Made by a program: the position numbers and the translations under genes
Source: Tetramitus jugosus
Lineage: Eukaryota; Heterolobosea; Eutetramitea; Acrasida; Vahlkampfiidae
DNA: 64,000 bases
Direction of reading: 5' to 3'
Assembly (NCBI GenBank): GCA_937625935.1
Contig: OW569370.1
Span: 62,001-126,000 of the forward strand
The notes under the pieces: generated by a model
Told to the model about the DNA's origin: nothing
Seen by the model: only the letters and a program-made list of their open reading frames with translations
Databases searched by the model: none
Shown: piece after piece, positions 31,200 to 40,509 of the stretch
Numbering within the stretch: position 1 is the stretch's first letter
Layout of the letters: each line of letters starts with the position of its first letter

Positions 31200-31637
31200 G
31201 TGTCTGCCCCTTGCCACTCATATCGTAAATAGGCTACAGAGCTCTTTCATGTTTACAGATCTGTTCAATCAAAGAGCTGGGTGAACGATGTTTGGTTATT
31301 CACTCGGAAAAAACAACCGACTTTTCTATCTGGGACTGACTTTTCAGGAATCGTAAATCTACCCGATCAAGTCGGTTTCTATTTTTGCGCGCGAGTGAAA
31401 TTAAAAAAATCCGCGTTTTGGAATAAATTTTCCTGAGTGGCTGAGCTCTGAGCACCTTGCTTGTGATATATTATGGTCTCTCACCCGATAAACAACCGAA
31501 AGCACACATTAATTTAAGCGATCCTTTGTCCGGAAAGCAAACAACTCAACCGAGAACGAAACATTAAACTGTTGATCGACACACAACACAGATCGCCAGA
31601 GCACTTTAGTTTTTTGATCCCAGACTCGCAGACAAAG
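31200..31637. other. Intergenic, 438 bp
   Basis: Between the kinase stop and the first ATG of the patatin-like gene. The frame of the latter is open from 31572 but only with a TTG. There is a GC-rich box TTTTTGCGCGCGAG near 31383 in AT-rich surroundings. No gene seen. Confidence 0.5.
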
Positions 31638-33791
31638 ATGCTCGCAGAAAATAACACCAACAACAACAAATATCATCATTCTTCGGGTGATCACACAACT
31701 GTTGGCTATTATTGTGTCACAGATGACAGCAACAACCATGACCACAATCAAAACAATAATAATAATAATATGGATGATACAATGATTCACTGTGAAGAAA
31801 ATGATGACGCCGAACTTCCTCAACTACTACTACAACCATCGTCACAACAACAACAACAACAACGGCAACCAATAACAATGTCAACAACTACTACATTCAT
31901 CATGTTGATTAAACGATTGTTACTCATTGTGTTCTTCCCACTTGTTCTCCTCCAGTGGAGCTATCGTCTGTTTGCTCAAGCAATTCACTTTCTCTCCGTG
32001 TGCATTCAAGAGCACCAGGCAGAAAAGGAACTTCAAATCCAGTTACAGTACGAGTTGAAGCACTGTGTACAATCGTATAGTGAGTATCGTGAAAAAGCAT
32101 TGGAACTTGATCGGCTCACTGGCATGGACATTTGGAAGAGGTGCAATGATGATTTGATTTATGATTATGAACAAGTGGAGAATCGATTGTTTCATTTGAG
32201 AGCTTTCATGTATAGACATGCACCATCAGTAGCACCTAACAGCTCTTCTTCATATCAACAACAAGTATTGCAGCATCAAGCTGCTGCAACAATACCGTCT
32301 CCAATGTCTGCCATCAGAGACAAGAGTAGTGTGAGAGACATGTTGATGCAACTGAGAAGTCTATCTCATCGCAACATTTTTGGTATTTGTCATCCACAGT
32401 TGTTTTCGTGTCAAATTGGAACAAAGTCCTTGATTGAGGAATTTATTGATGAATATTGTAAAGTGTTAAAATTTATTGCGCAGACAGATTTTGGAGCAGA
32501 AGTGTTGAGCGAGTTGGACAAGTTTCAATTCCTCAAGGAGACAACGTTGGCCATTGGAAGAACAGCGTTGATGCTCTCTGGTGGAGCATCACTTGGCATG
32601 TATCACTTTGGAGTGCTCAAATCACTTTATGAACAAAATTTACTGCCCAAGATTATCAGTGGATCGAGTGCCGGTGCCATTGTTGCTGCCATGTTCTGCT
32701 GCAAAGCTGATTCTGACTTGCATCAACTCTTTGAACAAAAGTATTTCAAGTTGGAGGCGTTTGAGAACCTGGATCAACGCAAATCACCCATTCGTAAATT
32801 CTTGCGCTTCCTGAAGAGTGGTGTGTTCATGGACAGTTCGAGACTGGAGAATTGTCTGAGAGAGAACATTGGTGATCTGACGTTTGCTGAAGCGTATGAA
32901 ATATCGGGTAGAATACTGAATATTACAGTGAATAGTAGCAAGGGCTTCACGATGCCATCTCTGTTGAACTACATCTCTGCTCCCAACGTTCTCATATGGT
33001 CAGCTGCTGTCTGTTCTTGCGCTGTGCCTGGTGTGTTCAGTCCTGGACGGTTAATGGGAAAGGATGAGTTGGGTAACATTGTGCCGTATCATCCATCTGG
33101 TGTAAAGTTCTGTGATGGAACATTCTGGGCCGATCTACCTCAAACTCGTCTCAGCGAAATGTTCCATGTCAACTTTACCATCTGTTCTCAGGTGAATCCT
33201 CATGTCATACCATTTCTTTCAGACGATGACAGTCAGTCTGGTGTAGCGTATGCAGGAAAGATGTTTCTGCTGGGAGAGCTCAAGTATCGCGTACAGCAAC
33301 TGTATCAACACGGAATGGTTCCAAAGTGTTTCAATTGGTTTGAAGCCATCGTGTGTCAGAACTATACAGGTGATGTAACGATTCTGCCGGCTGGGCCAGT
33401 GACGTTAGAAGTGTTGAGCAAACTGTTGAAAAATCCGAGTTGGGAGTTTATCGACCAATGCATCCAGATTGGTCAGCGGAGGACATGGCCCAAAACATCC
33501 ATCATTCGAACAAAGTGCAAGATTGAGATGGCATTGGACGAGTGTATAGAAATTGTACAGCAAAAGATTTTGGCTCAAATGAAAGTAAACAACTTGGATT
33601 ACACGAACTTTAGACATGTGGAATACCTATTCAGGAGTTTACCAGTGTCGAACACGATCAAATCGATTCTGAATGAACGACACCAGGAACAGAAACAACA
33701 GTTGGAGCGAGAGCAAGAACACACGCGAATTATTGTAGAAAAGGTCATCATTGACCACGAGGAACATGAACGAACAATATATTCATCATAA
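31638..33791 (+). CDS. Patatin-like phospholipase / triacylglycerol lipase (SDP1/TGL3-5 type)
   Basis: 717 residues from the ATG at 31638. The N-terminus is Asn/His/Gln-rich. A hydrophobic segment (IKRLLLIVFFPLVLLQWSYR) near 95-115 is followed by the DUF3336-type helical region (SEYREKALELDRLTGMDIWK). The patatin core has the oxyanion loop SGGASLGMYHFG (from about 313), nucleophile Ser344 in GSSAG and Asp493 in CDGTFWADLP, then FTICSQVNPHVIPF. This is the DUF3336 + patatin layout of plant SDP1 and yeast Tgl3/4/5, which mobilise stored triacylglycerol on lipid droplets. The catalytic dyad is intact. Confidence 0.9.
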   Translation: MLAENNTNNNKYHHSSGDHTTVGYYCVTDDSNNHDHNQNNNNNNMDDTMIHCEENDDAELPQLLLQPSSQQQQQQRQPITMSTTTTFIMLIKRLLLIVFFPLVLLQWSYRLFAQAIHFLSVCIQEHQAEKELQIQLQYELKHCVQSYSEYREKALELDRLTGMDIWKRCNDDLIYDYEQVENRLFHLRAFMYRHAPSVAPNSSSSYQQQVLQHQAAATIPSPMSAIRDKSSVRDMLMQLRSLSHRNIFGICHPQLFSCQIGTKSLIEEFIDEYCKVLKFIAQTDFGAEVLSELDKFQFLKETTLAIGRTALMLSGGASLGMYHFGVLKSLYEQNLLPKIISGSSAGAIVAAMFCCKADSDLHQLFEQKYFKLEAFENLDQRKSPIRKFLRFLKSGVFMDSSRLENCLRENIGDLTFAEAYEISGRILNITVNSSKGFTMPSLLNYISAPNVLIWSAAVCSCAVPGVFSPGRLMGKDELGNIVPYHPSGVKFCDGTFWADLPQTRLSEMFHVNFTICSQVNPHVIPFLSDDDSQSGVAYAGKMFLLGELKYRVQQLYQHGMVPKCFNWFEAIVCQNYTGDVTILPAGPVTLEVLSKLLKNPSWEFIDQCIQIGQRRTWPKTSIIRTKCKIEMALDECIEIVQQKILAQMKVNNLDYTNFRHVEYLFRSLPVSNTIKSILNERHQEQKQQLEREQEHTRIIVEKVIIDHEEHERTIYSS

Positions 33792-33834
33792 AATTATGTT
33801 TGTAATTGTCATCACTATCTCTATGAGGGCGAGC

Positions 33835-35241
33835 TTAGTTTTGTTCCTCACGCCAAATATCCACTAAAACATAGTCGTAACTGATGTAGCTCTTCTTAGC
33901 GTCATCATAGCCTTGAACAGCCTTTGTCTTGATTGCTGTCGAGTCAATTCTCTGCATTCCAACAGTGTAAGTTGGATTGCTCTCAAATGTAGTAGAGAAG
34001 GAATAGTTGCCATATCGAGAATCGACCAAAGATTGAGCCACAATTGTGAACTCTCTAGGATAGCGTCTCTTGTCGTCAACATCATCGTCTGGGGATGAAA
34101 AAATATCCTTTGACTCTTGTGGACTTCGTGGCTGCTCTCTTCCCCAGAGAGATGACTTCCAGGGCGCGAACTTTACATATTTTAATGTCGCACCGGATAC
34201 GTGGTCCATGGAAATAACGAGTTCGTCCTCACGTGTAAAGTACGAGTCTTGTACCATGGAAGTCTTCCAATAATTGTCCCTGTCGGGAGAGCTCCTATGC
34301 CCGGTCAAGTTAAACATGTGAACACCATTGTTTCCATACACTGTCAAGTGAGCAACTTCAATGCCCTTGTGCTGCTGCTGTTCGCTCATGGAACTCTCCA
34401 CATAGAGAGCAGTATTCTCATCGATACCGAATGCCAATGGAGATTTGACATGATCGGCCAATCGGATCAATCTTCCCTGTCTTCCTCTCTCTGAAAAGTG
34501 AGTGTCCACTAAACCGAGTGAAAACAGACCGAATCCACCCTGTGCATCATACGACAGATACGAGGAACGAATATCGGGTGAACCATCCTCGAACGCACCA
34601 TACACTACAGCCTCCCAACTCTCTCCACCAGTGATCATGGCCGGTTTTGGTGCCTGAATCGCTGTTCCTGCACTCGTTCCCGCAACAAGCACACTACCCT
34701 CATTAAACAATTGTCTCAATCGAGCCAAGAATGGAGAATCCACCTGCAGCGCACCATCTGGACCCTTCTTCTCACAGAAACATGTGACAAGTCTCGATTG
34801 ATCTCCACCAGAGAAGAACACCATATTCACCTGATTCAACAGTTCAATCACCTTTGGATTCTTGTTATTGTCAATGTGATCCAAATCAATTGGTACCCAA
34901 ACAGTCTTAATCTCATACTTTTCATCACTCTTTTGCTGAAACAAATCGGCATAGTATTGAGGGCTGTCTGGATCACCGGATGCCGCTGTTACTACAGCAA
35001 TTTGAATCAATTTCCTTGTAGAGTTACGACTACTACTACTACTGGATAATAACTGAGGAGTCTTTTGCCACATGGCATCAAAAATGTGGTTGTTGTTGTC
35101 ATCCAAATTTCCACCAATGAGAAACAATTTACTGCTGCTCAGCATTTTGTGATTGTTTTTGGCGGCATGGGCGGCATGGGAGACAATGAATAAGAGGAGC
35201 AAGAAGGCAGCAAGAACCAAGTGAAGGGAAGAAGTGGACAT
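33835..35241 (-). CDS. Secreted cyanophycinase-like peptidase (family S51)
   Basis: 468 residues with a clear signal peptide (LVLAAFLLLLFIVSHAAHA). The S51 fold motifs follow: LFLIGGNLDD, VFFSGGDQSRL, nucleophile Ser190 in GTSAGTA, then LGLVDTHFSERGRQGRLIRL and FGIDENTAL. These match cyanophycinase, which cleaves the bacterial storage polymer multi-L-arginyl-poly-L-aspartate to Asp-Arg dipeptides; family members also act on other beta-Asp bonds. The C-terminal third is not recognised. Secretion or lysosomal targeting suits digestion of bacterial prey. Substrate is inferred. Convergent with the lipase gene (43 bp between stops). Confidence 0.85.
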   Translation of the reverse strand: MSTSSLHLVLAAFLLLLFIVSHAAHAAKNNHKMLSSSKLFLIGGNLDDNNNHIFDAMWQKTPQLLSSSSSSRNSTRKLIQIAVVTAASGDPDSPQYYADLFQQKSDEKYEIKTVWVPIDLDHIDNNKNPKVIELLNQVNMVFFSGGDQSRLVTCFCEKKGPDGALQVDSPFLARLRQLFNEGSVLVAGTSAGTAIQAPKPAMITGGESWEAVVYGAFEDGSPDIRSSYLSYDAQGGFGLFSLGLVDTHFSERGRQGRLIRLADHVKSPLAFGIDENTALYVESSMSEQQQHKGIEVAHLTVYGNNGVHMFNLTGHRSSPDRDNYWKTSMVQDSYFTREDELVISMDHVSGATLKYVKFAPWKSSLWGREQPRSPQESKDIFSSPDDDVDDKRRYPREFTIVAQSLVDSRYGNYSFSTTFESNPTYTVGMQRIDSTAIKTKAVQGYDDAKKSYISYDYVLVDIWREEQN

Positions 35242-35470
35242 TTGATGATGAATGAGAACAAAGCTTTGTTTGGTCTGGTGGTTGGTCTTCTTGTGTGTTT
35301 TGTGTCAACTGAATCGCGCAGAGAAAGTTTCGGATTGCAATTATTCCATTTTTGTGGAGAGAGGCGAACAGGAAAGTGTAATCCCGATTCTACGGTCCTC
35401 TTTTGCTGTCTCGAAACTAGTGACCAATCCAGTTCATGCTCTATCATCCCATGAAGCAAAATATTCTTTA

Positions 35471-37312
35471 TTATTCTTGACTTACAACTTGGAACCATTG
35501 ATCAAAAGTGAGACCATCAGGATCAAGTTTCTCTGTTTCTTTTGTCACTCCATACTCTGCCAACAGACGCGTGATGTTACCGAAAATTTTAGAATCTTCT
35601 GTGTGTATCCCATATCTATGGTAGGCCATGCGCAACGCACTCATATAAGTATTTTGATAAAACTGATTGTCACTGAAAAAGAATAGTGTTGGATCTGCAC
35701 CGCACTCGAGCAAACATCTCATCTTCTCGTAACTTCCATACGTAAAATGAAAATTGGAGATTAAACTCAAGAGTGGTGGGAAGTTTGAGGCAATCTTGTT
35801 TGGATCCGCTCCATTATTTGCAAGGAACTGGAACATTTTGATAGAGTAAGAATGTCTGGATCTATTATAGATCAGATTGTCGAATATCGACAAGTGAGAA
35901 ATACATCCGCCAGCGTCCAACAACAGCTGCATGCATTGGATAATCTCCAGTTCATTTGTGGCTCTATATGCTCCGAGTAGGGACAAAAATGGATCATCAA
36001 TAGCAGAATAATAATGCTTTTGTTCAACCACTGGTTTAATCCTTAATCCATGCGAGTACAAGTATCGGATCAACTCCAAAGGCGTCGATGATGTCTTGGA
36101 TATGGTAGCTGAATGAAAGGCATGCCCTGATATCGATGAAATATCAACTTGATACTTTTCAATAATTGACTGAACCCAAGACCATTCGTAATCAAAAATG
36201 GAAGGATAGCGTCCATCGTAGTACACTGAACGACTACCCAAAACTGCGTGAAGCATTTCTTTTCGATTGGGCTCGTACACTTCTTCAAGAATGAGTTCCA
36301 TCATATCCACACTAACAAACTCTTTGATGGCAGTCGAAAGAGGTATACCCCACATCAATGTTTCATCTATTCTCATATTTGAGTTGAAAAGGAGTCTCTT
36401 TTGAGTGGTCTTATTCTGAACAATAGCTTGGTTGTGCAGAGGAACAAACTCTCTCAAAATATCCAAATTTTTCGTTTTGATTACGAGGAGAAGTGGTGCC
36501 TTACCATTACCTTCTTCACTTGCATCACTGTGATATTGATTCACAAGTTGCTTCAGAATAAGAATAATTCTTTGCACCAAAGAGGCAGCATCTTCACTGG
36601 TATCAAGTTCTTCCTTTAGTCGTACTATTCCACTGAGGAAATAAAAGAGGAAGCTCTTGGTGTTGTTCTTGATGTTCCAGATACTGATTTCTTGACGCTG
36701 GATTCGCTTCAATTCTTCCTCATTCTCCTCAGATCCTTCACCCTTAAACGCACTCAAATCATTGTTCTTCACTGCTTTTTCAAACAAGTCAAACATCTGC
36801 GTCATCGATTGTGCCTCTCTCATTTGCTTCAAAATCTGAGTCATATTGGTTCTCAACCGCCGAAGCACACCACCATAGAACAATTGTTTCAAACTGTTGT
36901 AAACGGAAAAGACAGCGTACTGTCGACTAAAGTTTTCATCATTGTCATCAGTTTCATGAACTACTCGATTTTCATCATCATCATCGCTACTATTCACATC
37001 ATTGCCCTGATGAGTCCTCCTACTGCGCGATTCAAATCGTCTCAAAAGTTCTTCTTGATTCTCCAATTGCTTTCTCAATTGACGAACAAGATTTTTGCTG
37101 TTACTTTTATAATTTTCAGGCAGTCTCAAATACGCAATCTCAGCAATCAAGTAATAATTGAGTTGATTCATCCAGATGAACTTTGCATGGTCCGATGTCA
37201 TCTGACTGTGCAATGCAGAGCACGTGAGAAGTATAGAGCTCAAAGAACGCAAATCACTCAGAAAAGAAGTAATGTCATACAGACAATCGAATGGGAGATT
37301 GATGAGCGACAT
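35471..37312 (-). CDS. F-box / ankyrin-repeat protein
   Basis: 613 residues from the ATG at 37312; the frame opens 18 bases earlier with TTG. F-box: INLPFDCLYDITSFLSDLRS then LLTCSALHSQM (about 4-40). The middle is helical with acidic insertions. From about residue 280 ankyrin-like units appear: KAPLLLVIKTKNLDILREFV, IFDNLIYNRS...FLANNGADPNKI, PPLLSLISNFHF and MRCLLECGADPTLF. Probably an SCF adaptor whose ankyrin face selects the substrate. It shares general layout with the membrane ankyrin-like gene at 27879 but has no membrane segment. Confidence 0.75.
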   Translation of the reverse strand: MSLINLPFDCLYDITSFLSDLRSLSSILLTCSALHSQMTSDHAKFIWMNQLNYYLIAEIAYLRLPENYKSNSKNLVRQLRKQLENQEELLRRFESRSRRTHQGNDVNSSDDDDENRVVHETDDNDENFSRQYAVFSVYNSLKQLFYGGVLRRLRTNMTQILKQMREAQSMTQMFDLFEKAVKNNDLSAFKGEGSEENEEELKRIQRQEISIWNIKNNTKSFLFYFLSGIVRLKEELDTSEDAASLVQRIILILKQLVNQYHSDASEEGNGKAPLLLVIKTKNLDILREFVPLHNQAIVQNKTTQKRLLFNSNMRIDETLMWGIPLSTAIKEFVSVDMMELILEEVYEPNRKEMLHAVLGSRSVYYDGRYPSIFDYEWSWVQSIIEKYQVDISSISGHAFHSATISKTSSTPLELIRYLYSHGLRIKPVVEQKHYYSAIDDPFLSLLGAYRATNELEIIQCMQLLLDAGGCISHLSIFDNLIYNRSRHSYSIKMFQFLANNGADPNKIASNFPPLLSLISNFHFTYGSYEKMRCLLECGADPTLFFFSDNQFYQNTYMSALRMAYHRYGIHTEDSKIFGNITRLLAEYGVTKETEKLDPDGLTFDQWFQVVSQE

Positions 37313-37444
37313 TGGTTTTGTTTGTTTCAAGTTCTGTTTTGTGGTAAATTCTTAAAAAGATTGAGTCAAATTAAGAAAAAACATGCTAAAATTCCGAACT
37401 AGAACATCTTCCACGACAAAAAAAAACCCCATCAACCGTTCTCA

Positions 37445-38845
37445 ATGCGTGTGCTATTTTATTTGTTGTTGATTCTTGTTGTCGCTTGTATCACCACATT
37501 AGCTTCTTCTCAACAGGAACTAAGTGGCATTCAAGTTCATGTTGCGCTCACTGGCAAGCCCAATCAGTACTCCATCATGTGTATCACTGATTCGTTTGCT
37601 TGGGTGAGACAACAACAACAATTGGAATCACTCGTTTTCGAGTATAAGCTCAACAATGATTCATCATATATCCCAAGTGATGCTCCATGGCGGTCCTACA
37701 CCTACAAATCCAATGCTTATTATGGCGCCAATGTTCACGAATTGTTGTTTACAGTTCCAAATGACAAAAATAATGATCGTTCTCCTGTTGTTGTACATTA
37801 TCGTATCGGAATTTCATCAGACAGTGCCATTCGATACACAAAAACATTTTCCTTTGTTGCTCATGCGCAGACGAGAGCGACAAACAATCGTAAGAGAGTG
37901 ATTGACTATGCGAATAAGAAGAGAATGAGAGGTGCTGTAGCAAACAACAAGTTTGTTGTTGCGGGAGATGAGGAACAAGAAGAGGACAACTCTTTCACAT
38001 TTTTGACGTTTGGTGATATGGATACGACGTATCCTGCTCAAGAAACCATGGCTCATATTCGTGATTTGATCTCTCAAGGTTCCAAGCAACCAAAACAATC
38101 AGACTTTATTCATCTCATTATTCATCAGGGTGATATTCCATATGCATGGTCAGAGGAAAAGTGGGATCAATGGGGCAAATTAATTGAGCCAATTGCTAGC
38201 TCCCTACCTTACATGACAGTTCCTGGCAATCATGAATCGAATTATGATTTCACCTCGTACAGAAACCGTTTCTCTAACATGACTTCAATGAACAGTCGCT
38301 CACCTCAAGGTAACATTTACTACTCATTCGACTATAGAACAGTCCATTTTATTGGATTGTCTTCTGAGCATGACTTTTCTGTTGGATCTCAGCAATATCA
38401 GTGGTTATTGAATGATTTGCAGAGTGTAGACCGAAGAAAGACACCATTTGTGATCACGTTCTCTCACAGACCTCAATATTCATCCAACATGAATCATGGA
38501 AGTGCATTGGATTTCAGACAAGCAATCGAACCTGTTTTGGTCAAGTACAAGGTTGATCTGTCACTGTTTGGTCATGTGCATGCCTACGAGAGAAGTTGCC
38601 CTATTGTTGGTGCTGGCAAGTGTGGAGACAACGGTGTGACAAACCTTTGTGTTGGAACTGCTGGTTTCGAACTGAACAGAGACTGGGAGGAGAAGCCAGA
38701 ATGGTCCATGTATCGTGAGACAAGCCATGGTGTGGCCAAAATCAAGGTCAACGGTTCAAAGTCTCTCCAGATTTACTATCTGCCAAATGGCGAGGACAGA
38801 ATCGGAGACGAACACGAAATCTTTGTTCGACCAGAGTTTCAATAA
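37445..38845 (+). CDS. Purple acid phosphatase, secreted
   Basis: 466 residues. Signal peptide LFYLLLILVVACITTLASS. An N-terminal fibronectin-III-like domain (about 28-150) precedes the metallophosphatase domain, with the five metal-binding motifs in order: FGDMD, QGDIPYAW, GNHES, FSHRPQY and FGHVHAYER. These give the two-metal (Fe3+ plus Fe/Mn/Zn) centre that hydrolyses phosphate monoesters at acid pH. Length and layout match plant-type and amoebal PAPs. Expected in lysosomes or secreted. The first motif is GDMD in place of GDxG; the metal-binding Asp is kept. Confidence 0.93.
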   Translation: MRVLFYLLLILVVACITTLASSQQELSGIQVHVALTGKPNQYSIMCITDSFAWVRQQQQLESLVFEYKLNNDSSYIPSDAPWRSYTYKSNAYYGANVHELLFTVPNDKNNDRSPVVVHYRIGISSDSAIRYTKTFSFVAHAQTRATNNRKRVIDYANKKRMRGAVANNKFVVAGDEEQEEDNSFTFLTFGDMDTTYPAQETMAHIRDLISQGSKQPKQSDFIHLIIHQGDIPYAWSEEKWDQWGKLIEPIASSLPYMTVPGNHESNYDFTSYRNRFSNMTSMNSRSPQGNIYYSFDYRTVHFIGLSSEHDFSVGSQQYQWLLNDLQSVDRRKTPFVITFSHRPQYSSNMNHGSALDFRQAIEPVLVKYKVDLSLFGHVHAYERSCPIVGAGKCGDNGVTNLCVGTAGFELNRDWEEKPEWSMYRETSHGVAKIKVNGSKSLQIYYLPNGEDRIGDEHEIFVRPEFQ

Positions 38846-38952
38846 TAGTCCGATATAAATTCTTGCAAATTCTCGAACTTTTTTGACCACCAAGATAACA
38901 AAGCAATTTTCATTTTGAAAGCAACGAACAACGATCACTCACAATCGCCCCA

Positions 38953-40173
38953 ATGAACAAACAAATATCATCTCGCTTTGTTCGAGAGTACCTAACTGAA
39001 GAAACTGATAATCAACCCCTGTACAACAAACTCGAAAATCACAAACAATTCTCACTGGTTAGCGACTTGTTCAAATATTCAGAGACACAACTCATGAGTA
39101 TGCTCGATCTCAGTATTTATCAAGTGAGGCATCTCATGCAAATCATGATCCAAAAATTTGTGTCATTTGATGTTCGAACGGCACATGACATGTTGACTGA
39201 AAAGAGAGGCAACACAGCAGCAGCAATATCAAATGATTTCAATCATTCGATTGTAAAGACTGGTATATCGACATTGGATCAAATTTTGCATGGTGGCTTA
39301 CCAAATGGAATGATCACAGAAGTGTCCGGACCTTCGGAATCAGGAAAAACAGTCTTCTGTATGCAATTGGCCGTTCGACGATTGTTAATGAAAATGAAAA
39401 TGATGAGAGAACAGCAACAGAAACAAAAGAAGAAGAATAATCAACAGACAAACGAAGATGGTGGTGATGCAATGGTTGATGATGATGATGAAGCAGAGGA
39501 TTTCGATGAGGCGTCAGTCATGTCTGAAACGAGTCAAGTGCTGTACATTGATTCGGAGCGCAAGTTTGACACCCGATTCCTGTTGAAGATTACGCAGTCC
39601 ATGTGCTCCGAGGTGGAATTTGCTGCTGACAATGAAGATCAACATGTCAACAAACAACAACAGGAAATGATGGTCGAGCATGTGATGAAGAATATTAAAC
39701 ATGTGGAAATGAATAGTCAACAACTGACCAGCTGTGTTCAATACTTGAACGATACAAAGCTGGAAGAAGATATCATTGAAAATGATATCCGACTGATCAT
39801 TATTGATAGTGTGTATTTTATGGCAAAGTCGAGCTCAGGTGAGCAAAGAGAAAGAAACTTGGCCAATTTGGCAGCTCGCCTCAAACAATTGGCAAATCAG
39901 TTCCAGATATGTATCGTTGTGACCAACAATATGAACATTATCAAGGATAGACTTGGTCAGGTGGTGGCCAGGAATGCAGAAATGGGATACATGTGGTCAC
40001 ATGCGATGAATGTGCGCCTCGTTCTAGACAACCAAAACATCGTCATTGATAAATCTCCCATGTGTGCTGAGCACTCGATACCGTATCATATGAAAAATGG
40101 GACGATTGAGTCGGCGGAGGTGGCTGCTTTTAACGAACAACAAGACTTGTATGCTCCGCCCAGTAAGAAATAA
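38953..40173 (+). CDS. RAD51 paralogue, RAD51B-like
   Basis: 406 residues. The N-terminus is helical and HhH-like (SYQ-type: LDLSIYQVRHLMQIM). The RecA core follows: TGISTLDQILHGGLPNGMITEVSGP, Walker A GPSESGKT at 126-133, LYIDSERKF, Walker B-like LIIIDSVYFM, CIVVTNN and MWSHAMNVRLVL. The order and the 'GPxxxGKTxFCxQ' and 'W.H..N.RL.L' segments fit RAD51B best among paralogues. A Lys/Asp-rich insert (about 150-185) lies between Walker A and the IDSE strand. Role: homologous recombination mediator, probably in a BCDX2-like complex. Paralogue identity needs a tree. Confidence 0.8.
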   Translation: MNKQISSRFVREYLTEETDNQPLYNKLENHKQFSLVSDLFKYSETQLMSMLDLSIYQVRHLMQIMIQKFVSFDVRTAHDMLTEKRGNTAAAISNDFNHSIVKTGISTLDQILHGGLPNGMITEVSGPSESGKTVFCMQLAVRRLLMKMKMMREQQQKQKKKNNQQTNEDGGDAMVDDDDEAEDFDEASVMSETSQVLYIDSERKFDTRFLLKITQSMCSEVEFAADNEDQHVNKQQQEMMVEHVMKNIKHVEMNSQQLTSCVQYLNDTKLEEDIIENDIRLIIIDSVYFMAKSSSGEQRERNLANLAARLKQLANQFQICIVVTNNMNIIKDRLGQVVARNAEMGYMWSHAMNVRLVLDNQNIVIDKSPMCAEHSIPYHMKNGTIESAEVAAFNEQQDLYAPPSKK

Positions 40174-40509
40174 ATATTCAAGGGACCAAAATGGTGAGAT
40201 TCGGCTTATCGGATAGCGCAATCATACGATTTCGCTTCGCCTTGTTTTGGTCTTCCTGCGACAATTTTGGTGTGAAGTGTCATTGTTGTGATGTTATGAG
40301 GGGTTGCGGTTCAAACATTTCCTTGGTTGAAAGAGACGTTGTTGTTTGGAGAATGGAACATACAGATTTTGCGGAATTCGAGCAGTCAAAAGTCACAAAC
40401 CTGGATGTCACACAAAATTATGATGTTTTCCACCAAACACAAACATCACAAAAAGTACTTCATCCACACAAACAAACGAAAACCAACATAACACGCAAGT
40501 TGTGCCTTC
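40174..40509. other. Intergenic, 336 bp
   Basis: Between the RAD51B-like stop and the ATG of the multi-pass membrane gene. A frame open over 40191-40559 crosses the start of the next gene in another phase and is not coding-like. Nothing else seen. Confidence 0.5.
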
